A stretch of 64,000 bases of DNA from Amphiura filiformis (Eukaryota > Echinodermata > Ophiuroidea > Amphilepidida > Amphiuridae): contig NC_092636.1 in assembly GCF_039555335.1 (NCBI RefSeq), positions 56,475,706 to 56,539,705 of the forward strand, given 5' to 3'. The notes under the pieces are model-generated. The model ran no database searches and had not been told where the DNA came from. It was given only the letters and a program-made list of their open reading frames with translations. A program made the position numbers and the translations under genes. This document shows, in pieces, positions 46,316-56,285 of this stretch (its first letter is position 1; every line of letters starts with the position of its first letter).

Positions 46316-46326
46316 GATTCAGGTGA
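46316..46326 (+). promoter_or_regulatory. Possible 5' splice site in Gypsy B LTR
   Basis: ATTCAG|GTGAG, a good donor match with GT at 46323-46324. It occurs in both LTRs. Use is not shown. Confidence 0.4.
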
Positions 46327-47391
46327 GAGGTTTGATTGTATATCTTTGTGTTGACGGCAAGTATATTTAGTGATTTTCGCTGTTTTATTATGAATTATGT
46401 CATAAAAATGTTATAGATCAGAAAGTCGAATGTTAGGGAATTATTTTGGAACATTTTCGAAATGTCAGTATTGAAATTTAGACTTTTAAATCGTATTTTT
46501 GAAGTCATGTATCAGTGATCATTTTGATTGCTTATCGTGCGTAGGCGCTTGCATGTATTCATTTTCCAAAATGTCATGTCAGGATTTTACATCAAATTTC
46601 ATATTTTTGGCGATACAAAATTCTATTTATTATTTAATAATCATGTTCTATGTATTTTACCGATCATTTTGATAATATTACCGAAGGTATAGGAAGTAGG
46701 ATTGGCAGAAGGAGGTGGTGGAAATATTTTTGATCATTTTTGATTTTATTTTTAGCTAAATTTCTAAAGAATGAAAAGTCGCCATTTTCGGAGATTGAAA
46801 TGTGGCGCATGCGCATAATTATGAAGTCGCACATCATAATTATTGTTGAAGTGAGGGAGGGAGCAAAACTAATTTTGAGCATGACAATCATGATTGAGAG
46901 GGACGGGATGTATTGCTCTGTCGTGTTAATTAATTATTTTATGGCAATTTTGGGAGTGACTTTTTAAATAAATCATCCTCCTTCTGCTAATGTGATATTT
47001 TATTATTATAAAATACTCGCGCGCCGTGCCGTCAACTTTAAACATGTTAAATAAAAACATATTGATATTTTTATGCACGTAGGCCCATATTTTTCATATT
47101 ATATTAAGGATGTCAAATTCATCCCGGGGGAGGGGAGAATAATGTTGTGTATCATGAATCATGTAAATTATTTGTGTTATGAATATTTATGTGCAAACAA
47201 ACATTCCGTACACACACGCACAGAGATATCCATACCCTGGGGACAGGCCTAGATGTGTGTCACACCTATGGGATATTGGCACCCGTGGGTGGTGCTTGCA
47301 GGCTTCATAGGAGAGGAGTGGTGACAGAAGGAGGGAGATGAAGCATTAGGTGTGATCGCATAAAGAGAGGCCAGGGGTCAGTGATATTCTG

Positions 47392-47402
47392 TGAGGTAAG
47401 TT
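47392..47402 (+). promoter_or_regulatory. Strong possible 5' splice site in Gypsy B LTR
   Basis: TGAG|GTAAGTTG, near-consensus donor with GT at 47396-47397. A candidate acceptor with a pyrimidine tract, TTTTCCTTACAAG, lies near the LTR end (about 48103). It could be the common donor for the accessory ORFs downstream. Confidence 0.45.
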
Positions 47403-48248
47403 GATCATGCATATACACACCCATACATATACAAACTGGTTACGGACGCCCCTACCCAGGAGAGTAGTGGATCCGACCCAAGGGGTCGTGTGTCGTCGTT
47501 ACCTGAGTGTAGACCAGAAGGCGTGCATGAGGGTGCACGTGAAGATCATCATGACAGGTGGAGCGTTACCTTGTGTTGCTTGATGTGAGGGTACGGGGTG
47601 TAGGCGTACCAGAGGGAAAGCACACATGGTTGACCCACGGGATATATGACAGCAGGAGAAGGAGGCCGAGGATGATGACCTAGGGGTGTACTGTAAGCTC
47701 TGTAACCAGTTTTACACAAATACATTATATACACACATACTTTAAATTGTAGGCCTATTATTCGGGCTTACGTAATAAAACATTAATTTTATAACCCGGG
47801 GGTGGGGATATTTTGTTAAATAAACAGATAATGCAGTATTCTTTATTCTTCTTTTTCATTCTGATTCAGGGGCGGAAGATTCTGATTCAGGGGCGGAACA
47901 TTCTGATTTAGGGGCGTGAGTTATCAGGATCCGATTCAGACATTAATTTCATTGTCTGAGGGTGGGAACCAGATTGAGGGTGAGGAGGTAGTTGGGAGTA
48001 ATTGTATGTTGTTGAGATTGTTGCTGGTTGTGACTTAAAAGTTAATTAAACGTGTTTATTGTGATATATATAAAACTTTATTGTGCTTTCGTGTTTTCCT
48101 TACAAGGCAGTAACGTGGGGTTCTGTCCCCCACAACTTACTCACGTTTCACACAAAACTTACAGTGTCCCCCAGGGGACTGGTGTCAACCCGGTTATCCT
48201 GACATTAATAATCCATATATTAGACAAACGGCCGTCCCGCTACAAATT

Positions 48249-48265
48249 TGGTGTCAGAAGTGGGA
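48249..48265 (+). promoter_or_regulatory. Gypsy B primer-binding site, tRNA-Leu type
   Basis: TGGTGTCAGAAGTGGGA, four bases after the LTR. It is complementary to the 3' end of a tRNA-Leu (…CCCACTTCTGACACCA). Confidence 0.88.
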
Positions 48266-48331
48266 TACTGATTGTGTGAGGAAACACAGTAGAGGAAGCC
48301 GGACGGAGGAGAGGACCCAGGGGGTCAATAA

Positions 48332-49881
48332 ATGTCGGAAGACATGGCAACGCATGGAGAGTGGGAGGTGAGGAGAGAGCAACAATATGTCGGAAGACAT
48401 GGCAACGAATGGAGAGAGGAGGCGGCGCGGGCTGAGAATGCCCCCTCAAGTAGCAGACAGGTTCCCCGGGGGTGGGGGAATGGCGACCGACGTGGAATGA
48501 CCAGAGAGGATACTGACGATGGTACCAGTAGTGAAGGGAGTTACAATGGTGTTCCCCTGGTGCCACCAAACACGGTGGAGGAGGGAGGATTTTCAAGTGC
48601 TGAATCTGGGGGTGAGACTGATTATGAGTCATCGCTCGAATATTGGTCAGACCCTGAGGACCCTGAAGTGAGGTTTAAATTGCCACGTGCACATGGGGAG
48701 GCAAAAAGTGATGAAAGGGAGATGGAAATTGATGACCGACAACCTAGTGCAGTGACAGCATCCCGGGGGTTAGGTGTTAATGGAGCAGGTCAATCTGCAT
48801 TAGAGCAGGGTGCGAGACCTAAAGGTTTGTTAACACATGGGCATGAGCTTAAGAGGGAGAGGGCAGTGCGTATAATTGAAGAACATATGGAGCAAGATAG
48901 AATAGACTGTAAAAAACGAAAAGATAAGATAATGGCAAAAGCACGTGAGGGGAGTGATAAATTGGGGAATCATAAGCAGCAAACACGTGGGGAGAGGAAA
49001 AGAGCAATACAGGAAGCCCGTGAAGAAAGGGAGAGGGAAAGATCTGAAGATGAACGACAGGAATGGGAGGCTAAATTGCTCAAAAGGGAAAATAAATTGT
49101 TGATGACCGAAGCCAAGTTGAGACCAAATGTGTCGTCGGGCACGAGTAGTGACGAGGGTAAAGAAAGAAAGATGAATAGAGAGAGGCGGATGACCAAAAG
49201 AAAGGGGCGGAAACATGACCCCGAGGGGACCCGGGATGAAGTACATTACAACGGAAGGGGGAGATTTGTACCCCAGGGCAATTTGGAGAAGAGGGAACAG
49301 GAACTTATAAGGAGGGAGGCACGATGTAGAGATTTAGAAAGGAGAGGGGCTCGTTATAGAGAACATTCTCATTATCAGACCCAGGGGAGGCGTGTAACAC
49401 ATGGCAGGGATGACCCAGGGGAGTATGGTGATGAGAGACGTGGGACCCAGGGGGGTTACGGTAATGGAAGACGCTACGAGACCCAGGGGGAGCATGGGTC
49501 CCGTTCTTGGGACACCCAGGGGAATTACCGTGGTGAGCGGCGCTATGGCACCCAGGGGGAGCGCGTGTCACAATCTTTGGACACCCAGGGGGATTATCAT
49601 GACAAGAGGCATTACGGAACCCAGGGTAATTGTGATGAGAGGTATAACCGGGGGAGGGGTCGGATGTCAGAGAGGAGTGGGGTGAGCCAAAGGAGACAAT
49701 TTCATAGCCAGCCCAGGGGAAAGCATGTGACATACAGCATGACCCCTCGGGGAGGTAGTGGTGATGAGGTGCGTGGTAAAAGGAGGGATCGGAGTTTAGG
49801 GAGGGATAGTGTTCAATATAGGAGTCGCTCTATTGGCAGGACCCAGAGGGAGTATATTGCCCGTCCCTTGACCCCCAGGGG
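48332..49881 (+). pseudogene. Gypsy B gag, N-terminal extension
   Basis: Open frame from ATG 48332 (another in-frame ATG at 48344). An acidic/Ser-rich start is followed by a long charged coiled coil (about residues 165-260; e.g. ERKRAIQEAREERERERSED). Then comes a repeat region (about 345-450) in which TQG alternates with tyrosine- and arginine-rich spacers (GERRYGTQGERVS). The repeats continue past 49881 only in another frame, so I place a frame break there, in a G-run. Beyond it the 575-codon frame is noise. The extension has no counterpart in typical Gypsy Gag. RNA binding or condensate formation is possible but is inference. Confidence 0.75.
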
Positions 49882-51018
49882 AGTAGTTGTGACGAGCTGG
49901 GGGAGAGCATGGGACGAATGGAGGTGTGTGAAGATACTGACATTGATGAGGTTAATCATTATGATGAGGGAGGGGCACCAGAGCCCACCAATAGTAGCCA
50001 TCCGTACGTACCCCCACCATTGCGGAGGGAGGGGAGAGTTAGGAATGCTGAGGAGTTAAAGGACAGGTTCCGCACTAAACCTAAGCGTGAAAGGCATACA
50101 TTACCGTATGATGGGAAGACTCCTTGGAAAGATTTCATTACACATTTTGAGGCATGTAGAGAGTATAATAAGTGGAGTGACAAGGAGGCTACGTACCAAT
50201 TGTTCACATGTTGTCAAGGGGGCGCTCTAACCGCACTAAGTGTGAATGATGTAAACCCAAAGGAAATGGCTTATAAGGAACTGGTACGGTTGATGAAGAA
50301 AGAGTTTGGCCCAAGGGAGTGTTCAGAAAATTATTTCCATGAACTCACCAAAAGAGAACAAAAGCCGGACGAGAGTTTATATCATTTGGCGCAGGATATT
50401 AAACGGCTAACAGCCTTATCACACCCGAGAACTGAACGGAAGGAGCGTGATAGAATTGCAAGAGAGTATTTCAAACATGCAATTACAGATATTGATATTA
50501 AGAAAGAACTCTTCCGCACAAGGCCTAAGACCTTGGAGGCGGCAGTACAGGGGGCACAAGCAGTAGAGTCATTTTACCGTATAGAAAATAACAAGGGGAG
50601 AAATAGACATGCATACAGTCGGGCTGCGGAAGCGACGGAAGTACCTGTAAAGGCAATAGCAAAACAGGTGATAAAGGAGGTAGAGCAAGAGATGGAGGCG
50701 AAGTATAAGAGGGAGGTCCCCGGGAGGGACATGAGAGCACCAGATGTTCGACAGGGAGATATGAGGGGTAGGGAATCTGACCCGAAGGTATGCTATAGGT
50801 GCCAGCAACCAGGGCATTTTGCCCGGGAGTGTCCAAGTAGGCCTACTCTGTGCTTTCGTTGTCGGATGCCAGGCCACAGGGCCCGGGATTGTACACACCG
50901 AGAAGTTGTCTGTAATAAATGCAGAAAAGAAGGACACATTGCAAGAAATTGCCCACAGGTGTCGGGAAACGATGGCAGGCCATCCCAGGGGGCCATGGGG
51001 CGGCCGGTAGCTCAGTAG
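49882..51018 (+). pseudogene. Gypsy B gag, capsid and nucleocapsid
   Basis: Continues gag in the next frame (a 369-codon frame from 49909). The capsid-like region has LPYDGKTPWKDFITHFEACREYNKW, a retrotransposon-gag pattern, then LVRLMKKEFGP and FHELTKREQKPDESLYHLAQD. Three CCHC knuckles follow at about residues 295, 315 and 335 (CYRCQQPGHFAREC, CFRCRMPGHRARDC, CNKCRKEGHIARNC). The stop is TAG 51016-51018, after the frameshift site. Three knuckles are unusual, as one or two are normal. TAGGCCTA encodes part of the linker between knuckles one and two. Confidence 0.88.
50964..50970 (+). promoter_or_regulatory. Gypsy B gag-pro -1 ribosomal frameshift site
   Basis: G GGA AAC in gag phase (TCG GGA AAC GAT), a canonical slippery heptamer. 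It lies 48 nt before the gag stop; the protease frame is -1 and open across it. A GC-rich stretch with pairing potential (GGCCAT...ATGGGG) follows within 10-30 nt. Identical to the element A site. Confidence 0.8.
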
Positions 51019-51974
51019 GGGCCCAGGCTAAAGTAAAGGAGGGTCGGGTGTGGAGTTTGGGGAACTTCGGAGTGCCGACAGGAGAGATGGAAGAAGTGGT
51101 AATACCAGAAAATATATCTGAGATATGGGTACCGACATATGTGCAGGGGTTATCAATACCACTGTTGTTAGACACGGGCACGTCCCACACTATTTTGACA
51201 CCGAACGCATACCATAGTATACCAGAAGATAGGCGGCCGAAACTAGAAAGCCCACACTTGATTCTAAAACAAGCTAATGGCAGTGCGGTGAACGTGTGGG
51301 GGAAAGCCACAGTTGAGGTGAGGGTCGGGAATCAATATGAGAGGGTGACGATTGTAGTGGGTGAGGTGACAAGCTGCATGTTGGGGATGGATTTTCTGCG
51401 ACGGACAGGTGCAAAACTTGATTTTGGACAGTTACAACTCCAGTGGGAGGGGTGTACCGTTCAATGTTCCCCGACCCCAGACACTGTGTTCTCGTCACCC
51501 CCGAGGGTGGTGGCCGCCGTTGATACGATGGTACCAGCTGGACATACGTCAGTTATAACTGCAACAATATCGGGAATGAGGGGGTCGGGACAGCTTGGAG
51601 TAGTAGAACCGCTAGGCAGGGGGCGATTGCCTGAAAATGGCTTGTTAGTAGCTAGGAGTGTGATATGTACTCAGAACAAGGTGGTGCCCGTGAGTGTAAT
51701 GAATGTCGGAAACAGACCCAGGAGGGTGAGGCAGGGGACATGTTTGGCAAAGATGGTGCCGATAGGGGAGGCTGAGGTGTGTCGTACTAGGATGATGGTG
51801 TCTGAACCTGACCCTGGGGACGGGGTGTGTGTCCCAGATCATCTGAAAGAGGTGACAGAGCGTAGTACTGCTGATTTAGAGTCGGGTGATAAGGAGAGGG
51901 TGACACAGTTATTGGTGCAGTATCAGGATGTTTTCTCCCACGGGGAGTTTGACATTGGTAGGACCCCTGGGTAA
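50970..51974 (+). pseudogene. Gypsy B protease and pre-RT region
   Basis: -1 frame after the slippery site. Aspartic protease: LLLDTGTSHTILTP, about 60 codons into this segment, with the second conserved segment CMLGMDFLRR. The linker ends YQDVFSHGEFDIGRT, which normally precedes RT. The frame ends at TAA 51972-51974, just where element A continues, so this is a frame break, not a natural end. Confidence 0.85.
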
Positions 51975-52723
51975 AGCACAGTATACAGACAGGTGATGCT
52001 ACACCAATTAGACAAGGATTGAGGCGTTCATCACCCCAGCAGAGGGAGGAGGTAGAGAGACAGGTTCAGGAGTTACTGGCTAAGGGTTTGATAGAGCCTC
52101 CCGATAGCCCCGGGGCAAGCCCAGTGGTTCTTGTGGCAAAGAAAGATGCCTATAAGAGACTGTGTTTAGATTACCGCAAAATGAATGAGATTTCGACAAA
52201 GGATGCGTATCCCTCCCAGGATAGACGACTCACTTGACGCGTTGGGAAATGCTAAGTATTTTTCAACCCTTGACATGGCCTCTGGGTACTGGCAGGTGGA
52301 GATGGATGATGATGCTCGAGACAAGTCGGCTTTTATTACACACAGTGGGTTGTATGCATGGAATGTGCTCCCGTTCGGTCTCTGTAATGCTCCGTCCACG
52401 TTTGAGAGGCTCATGGAGAGAGTGTTGGCAGGGTTACGGTGGGAGACACTCCTTGTGTATCTGGATGATGTAATAGTGTTCGGAAATACAATAGCAGAGT
52501 CTGTAGAAAGGTTGGAGGCTGTTTTGATTCGGTTTCGGAATGCAGGACTGAAGTTAAAGCCCTCTAAATGCAACTTATTTCAGAAGCAAGTCGGTTATTT
52601 GGGTCACGTTGTGTCAAGTGAAGGGATACACACAGATGCATCCAAAATAGAAGCTGTGAAATCGTGGCCTACTCCTTCCACGCCGAAACAAGTGCGAAGT
52701 TTCTTAGGACTGGCATCATATTA
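51975..52723 (+). pseudogene. Gypsy B reverse transcriptase
   Basis: In two frames, with a break near 52215. First part: QQREEVERQVQELLAKGLIEP, SPVVLVAKKDA. Second: FSTLDMASGYWQVEM, PFGLCNAPSTFERLM and the catalytic LVYLDDVIVFG, then LGHVVSSEGI and FLGLASY. At that point a MITE interrupts. RT copies the element RNA into DNA in cytoplasmic particles. Confidence 0.9.
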
Positions 52724-52981
52724 GGGAGCGATTTTTATTTATGGCAGGGGGGAATGGGTAAATTTAGGGGTAAACACGAAATTTTTTTGTGGTCTTGAGG
52801 GGGGGAACCTGAAATTTTTAGTTGAATCAGGAGGGGGGATTGTTAAATTTTAAATGGAGAAAATTGGGAAAACAAGGGGGAACGCGAAAAGTTTGAGCGG
52901 ACGCGAGGGGGGAACGCGAAATTTTTTGTCGATATTTTTGCCAAAACACCCATTCCCCTGCCGTAAATAACGATCGGTCCC
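52724..52981. mobile_element. 258-bp Harbinger-like MITE inside Gypsy B pol
   Basis: Ends GGGAGCGATTTTTATTTATG and inverted GGGACCGATCGTTATTTACG, continuing GGCAGGGG...AATGGG. Flanked by TTA (52721-52723, 52982-52984). No ORF. The interior repeats GGGGGGAACGCGAAATTTTT words. The pol reading on each side meets at one TTA. Confidence 0.88.
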
Positions 52982-52984
52982 TTA

Positions 52985-53717
52985 CAGGAGATTCATCAGA
53001 GGATTTGCCGAAATAGCAGCACCACTCCACAGGTTGACAGAAAAGATGGCTGTATTTGACTGGACGAGTCAGTGTGATGAGGCGTTTGAACAGTTGAAAG
53101 AAGCTCTAATTAGTGCCCCCATCCTGGCTTACCCTAGGGCCGATGGACAGTTTGTACTGGACACAGATGCGAGTGCTTTCGCTATTGGTGGTGTGTTGTC
53201 TCAGGAACAGGAGGGAGAAGAGAGAGTCATAGCATATGGAAGCAAATCTCTGTCCAAATCAGAGAGGAACTATTGTGTGACGAGAAGAGAATTGTTGGCC
53301 ATAGTGGTGTTCCTGAAGAAGTATCGACACTATGTGGGAGGGAGTCGAGTGAAAGTACGGACAGATCATGGATCTCTCCGGTGGTTATGCAACTTCAAGA
53401 ATCCTGAGGGGCAGCTAGCACGGTGGCTAGAGGTGCTATCAACCTTTAATATGGAGTTAGAGTACCGCCAGGGGAGACGACATCAGAATGCAGATGGTTT
53501 GTCACGTATACCCTGCAAGCAATGCGACAAAATGACACATGCTGAAGGTGACCAAGAGGAAAGTGGGGTCAGGTCGGAGTCACCAACAGAAGCGTGTAAA
53601 GAAATGTGCGAAACAGGTTGTCAGACTGAGGAAGGGGGTCCAAGTGAGAAGGAGGGAGATGTTGCTGGTGAAAACCCTGGTGACCATGGGACGGTGCGAA
53701 TGGTAGAAAGAGATTAA
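52985..53717 (+). pseudogene. Gypsy B RT connection and RNase H
   Basis: Resumes with RRFIRGFAEIAAPLHRLT. RNase H (RT_RNaseH type): VLDTDASAFAIGGVLSQEQ, RNYCVTRRELLAIVVFL, TDHGSLRWL, and GRRHQNADGLSRIPC at its end. An acidic linker follows. An in-frame TAA at 53715-53717 cuts it from the integrase, which is open in the same frame directly after it. Confidence 0.88.
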
Positions 53718-55934
53718 ATGGCGAACCTGGAGCTGTCGGGGGCAAGTTGCATGGTAGTGGACCTACCCGAGGAAGATGGAAGTAAAGAAAATGATACGCA
53801 TGACCTACAGATGTTGTTAGATGTTGAGCAGTATTTTGATAGTGACACATGGACAGAAGAGACCGAGTGTGAATTATTGGCTGCTGAAACTCAAACCGAT
53901 GAAACGATTGAGAAAGGAAGTTCAGTCGGTAGTGAAGTGAACATGTGTGGGACTGGGGGGATATTGGATGAAGATCAGCAGTCAACGGGTTTTGAACCTT
54001 CAATGGATGATCCTTGTTGTGGAGACAATGAGGAAGAGGGGGAATTTTCAAAGACGGTTCAGACACAAAATGTGACCATAGAGCCTGAGATAACATTTGA
54101 AATGATTAGAGAGGCGCAGTTAGAAGACGAAGCTATAGGCCAAGTCTTGCGGGAGAAGGAGGAGGGAGGTAGAAAACCCCTGTGGAAGGAGGTTTCTATG
54201 CTACCAGGTGCCTCGAAGACATATTGGGGGCAGTGGGACTTATTGGAAGTGAAAAAGGGTGTGTTGACAAAGAGATGGGAGAGCGATGATGGAAAGACCA
54301 TCAAGTGGATGATAGTCCTGCCAAAGAAATTAAGGGAGAGAGTGCTGGATGAGGTACATGCATCTAAATCTGGAGGGCACCTGGGGAGGAATAAAACTCT
54401 CCCGAAGGTACAGGAGAGGTACTTCTGGGCAGGAATGAATGCTGATGTGAGGGTATACCTTCGGAGGTGTGTCAAATGTGCACAGAAAAAGGGCCCACAA
54501 CGCAAACACCGAGCACCGTTGCAGCAGTATAAGGTGGGGGCGCCACTGGAACGTCTAGCAATAGATATACTTGGACCGTTGACAAGGACTGATGATGGAA
54601 ATGAATATATCCTGGTTGTTGGGGACTACTGGACCAAGTGGATGGAAACTTATGCCATAGAAAACCAGCAGGCTGAGACGGTTGCTGCTAAGTTAGTAGA
54701 AGAATTTGTTTGTCGGTTTGGAGTACCGATGGAGTTGCACTCCGATCAGGGTAGGAATTTCGAGTCGACAGTATTCAGCGAGATGTGTAGGATCTTGGGG
54801 ATCAACAAGACGAGGACAACTGCGTATAACCCTAAATCAGATGGGATGGTGGAAAGGTACAACAGAACCATTGTCAATGCAGTGTCATTGATGATTCAAC
54901 CACATCAAGGACAGAGAGATTGGGACCGGTACTTACCGTATGTTGGATTTGCTTATCGTAGCAGTGTACAGGCTTCCACGGGGGAGAGTCCCAACATGAT
55001 GATGCTGGGTAGGGAAGTTCATTTACCTCTGGATCTAGTGGTAGGCGCTGTACCTCATGAGAAGGAGTGTCGGAGTGAGTATGCAGAGGACTTGAGGGAG
55101 CAACTCAGAGAGATTCATGAGCGAGCACGATATGCTCTAGAAGTGAGTACACGTCGGCAAAAGAGGAATTATGACCGTACAGCACAAGGACCAGTCTACA
55201 AACTTTGTCAGTTTGTATGGCTATATGACACACAACGGCGACCTAAACTCTCAAAGAAGTTAGGCCTACCTTGGCAGAGTCCATTTCTGATAGTGACAGT
55301 CCTTTCCGATGTTGTATTTAGGATACAGAGATCACACCGAAGTAAAACTAAAGTGGTCCATGTTGACCGACTAAAGCTGTATGAGGGACCAGAGTTGGTG
55401 AAATGGACTTACAAATCACCAGTTGTAGCAAGTGAAATGGAGCCTGAGTTACACACAGCAGATGTAAAGGAGAAGGACACAGCAGGTGCACAGGAGGAGG
55501 AAACTGCAGGTGCACAGGAGGAGGAAACTACAGGTGCACAGGAGAAAGACACAGGAGTTGCACAGGAGGAGGAAACTACAGGTGCACAGGAGAAAGACAC
55601 ATGAGTTGCACAGGAGAAGGAAACTACAGGTGCACGGGGGAAGGAAAATGCAGGTGCACAGGAGAAGGGAGCAAGAGGTGCACAGGTGAAGGAGACATCA
55701 GAAGTAAAGGAAAAGGAAGCAGGAGGTGCACAGGAGAAGGTTACAGTAGATATAAAGGAGAAGGAAGCAGCAAGTGTACCGGAGAAGAGGGATATTAGTA
55801 TTAATAAGAAGGAGGGGACAAGGGAAGGACAGGACACAAGAGGAGGTAGTGGACTGGATGAGGGTGGAAACGAGGATAATCAGACACGCAGGAGTCCAAG
55901 AGAAAAGCGTCAGAAACCAGTTAGATACCGATAA
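53718..55934 (+). pseudogene. Gypsy B integrase with long repetitive C-terminal tail
   Basis: An acidic linker, then the zinc site (about residues 213-255): VHASKSGGHLGRNK...CVKCAQKK. Catalytic core: AIDILGPL (Asp), LHSDQGRNF (Asp), GMVERYNR (Glu), with exactly 35 residues between the second Asp and Glu. C-terminal module: LPWQSPFLIVTVLSDVVFRIQ and VVHVDRLK. The tail then repeats AQEEETTG or AQEKDTG units. An in-frame TGA at 55602-55604 splits the tail, where the parallel repeat has GGA. The frame stays open afterwards to TAA 55932-55934 (end REKRQKPVRYR). Confidence 0.88.
55480..55780 (+). repeat. Coding tandem repeat in the integrase tail
   Basis: GGTGCACAGGAG(G/A)AGGAAACTACA and variants, 24-30 bp, about ten units, encoding acidic/Gln-rich decapeptide repeats. 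Confidence 0.85.
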
Positions 55935-55944
55935 ATAATTATCA

Positions 55945-56112
55945 TGTTGTGGATGGGAGTAGGCCTAAAATTTTCTAATATCGCTGATGGGAGTAGGCCT
56001 ACATTTTCTGATGTTGTGGATGGGAGTATAAGGCTACAAATTTCTAATTTTGTGGATGGGAGTAGGCCTAAAATTTTCTAATATCGCTGATGGGAGTAGG
56101 CCTACAAATTTA
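55945..56112 (+). repeat. Tandem repeat after pol, ~45 bp
   Basis: Five units beginning GATGGGAGTAGGCCTA, followed by AAATTTTCTAAT or a variant. Four have TAGGCCTA; the third reads TATAAGGCTA. Confidence 0.85.
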
Positions 56113-56258
56113 TGGAGTATAATCTATACAAGAGGAAGTTTGTGTAGGACTTTTTTTTTTGCAATTGTCTTGGGCGCTTATTAAATTGTTTTATTTTGAG
56201 TATATAGTAGGCTTTGTATACTTGAATACTAATAATGATATTTTATCATTGTTATTTC
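56113..56258. other. Spacer ending in a 3' splice site
   Basis: AT-rich; the end TTATCATTGTTATTTCAG (AG at 56259-56260) is a good acceptor. Confidence 0.5.
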
Positions 56259-56285
56259 AGAATACAGAAAAAGAAATTACCGTTA

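Larger units (their letters stand above)
46081..48244 (+). repeat. Gypsy B 5' LTR
   Basis: 2164 bp, starting TGAAGCGGGATTG and ending CGTCCCGCTACA. It contains AATAAA at 47774-47779 and 47819-47824, and direct GATTCAGGGGCGGAA repeats at about 47870-47910. Confidence 0.93.

Noticed and set aside
48830..49246. Long minus-strand frames opposite Gypsy B gag, pol and the accessory ORFs
   Set aside because: Purine-rich coding strands make the complement stop-poor; these frames are Ser/Leu/Pro-rich shadows.
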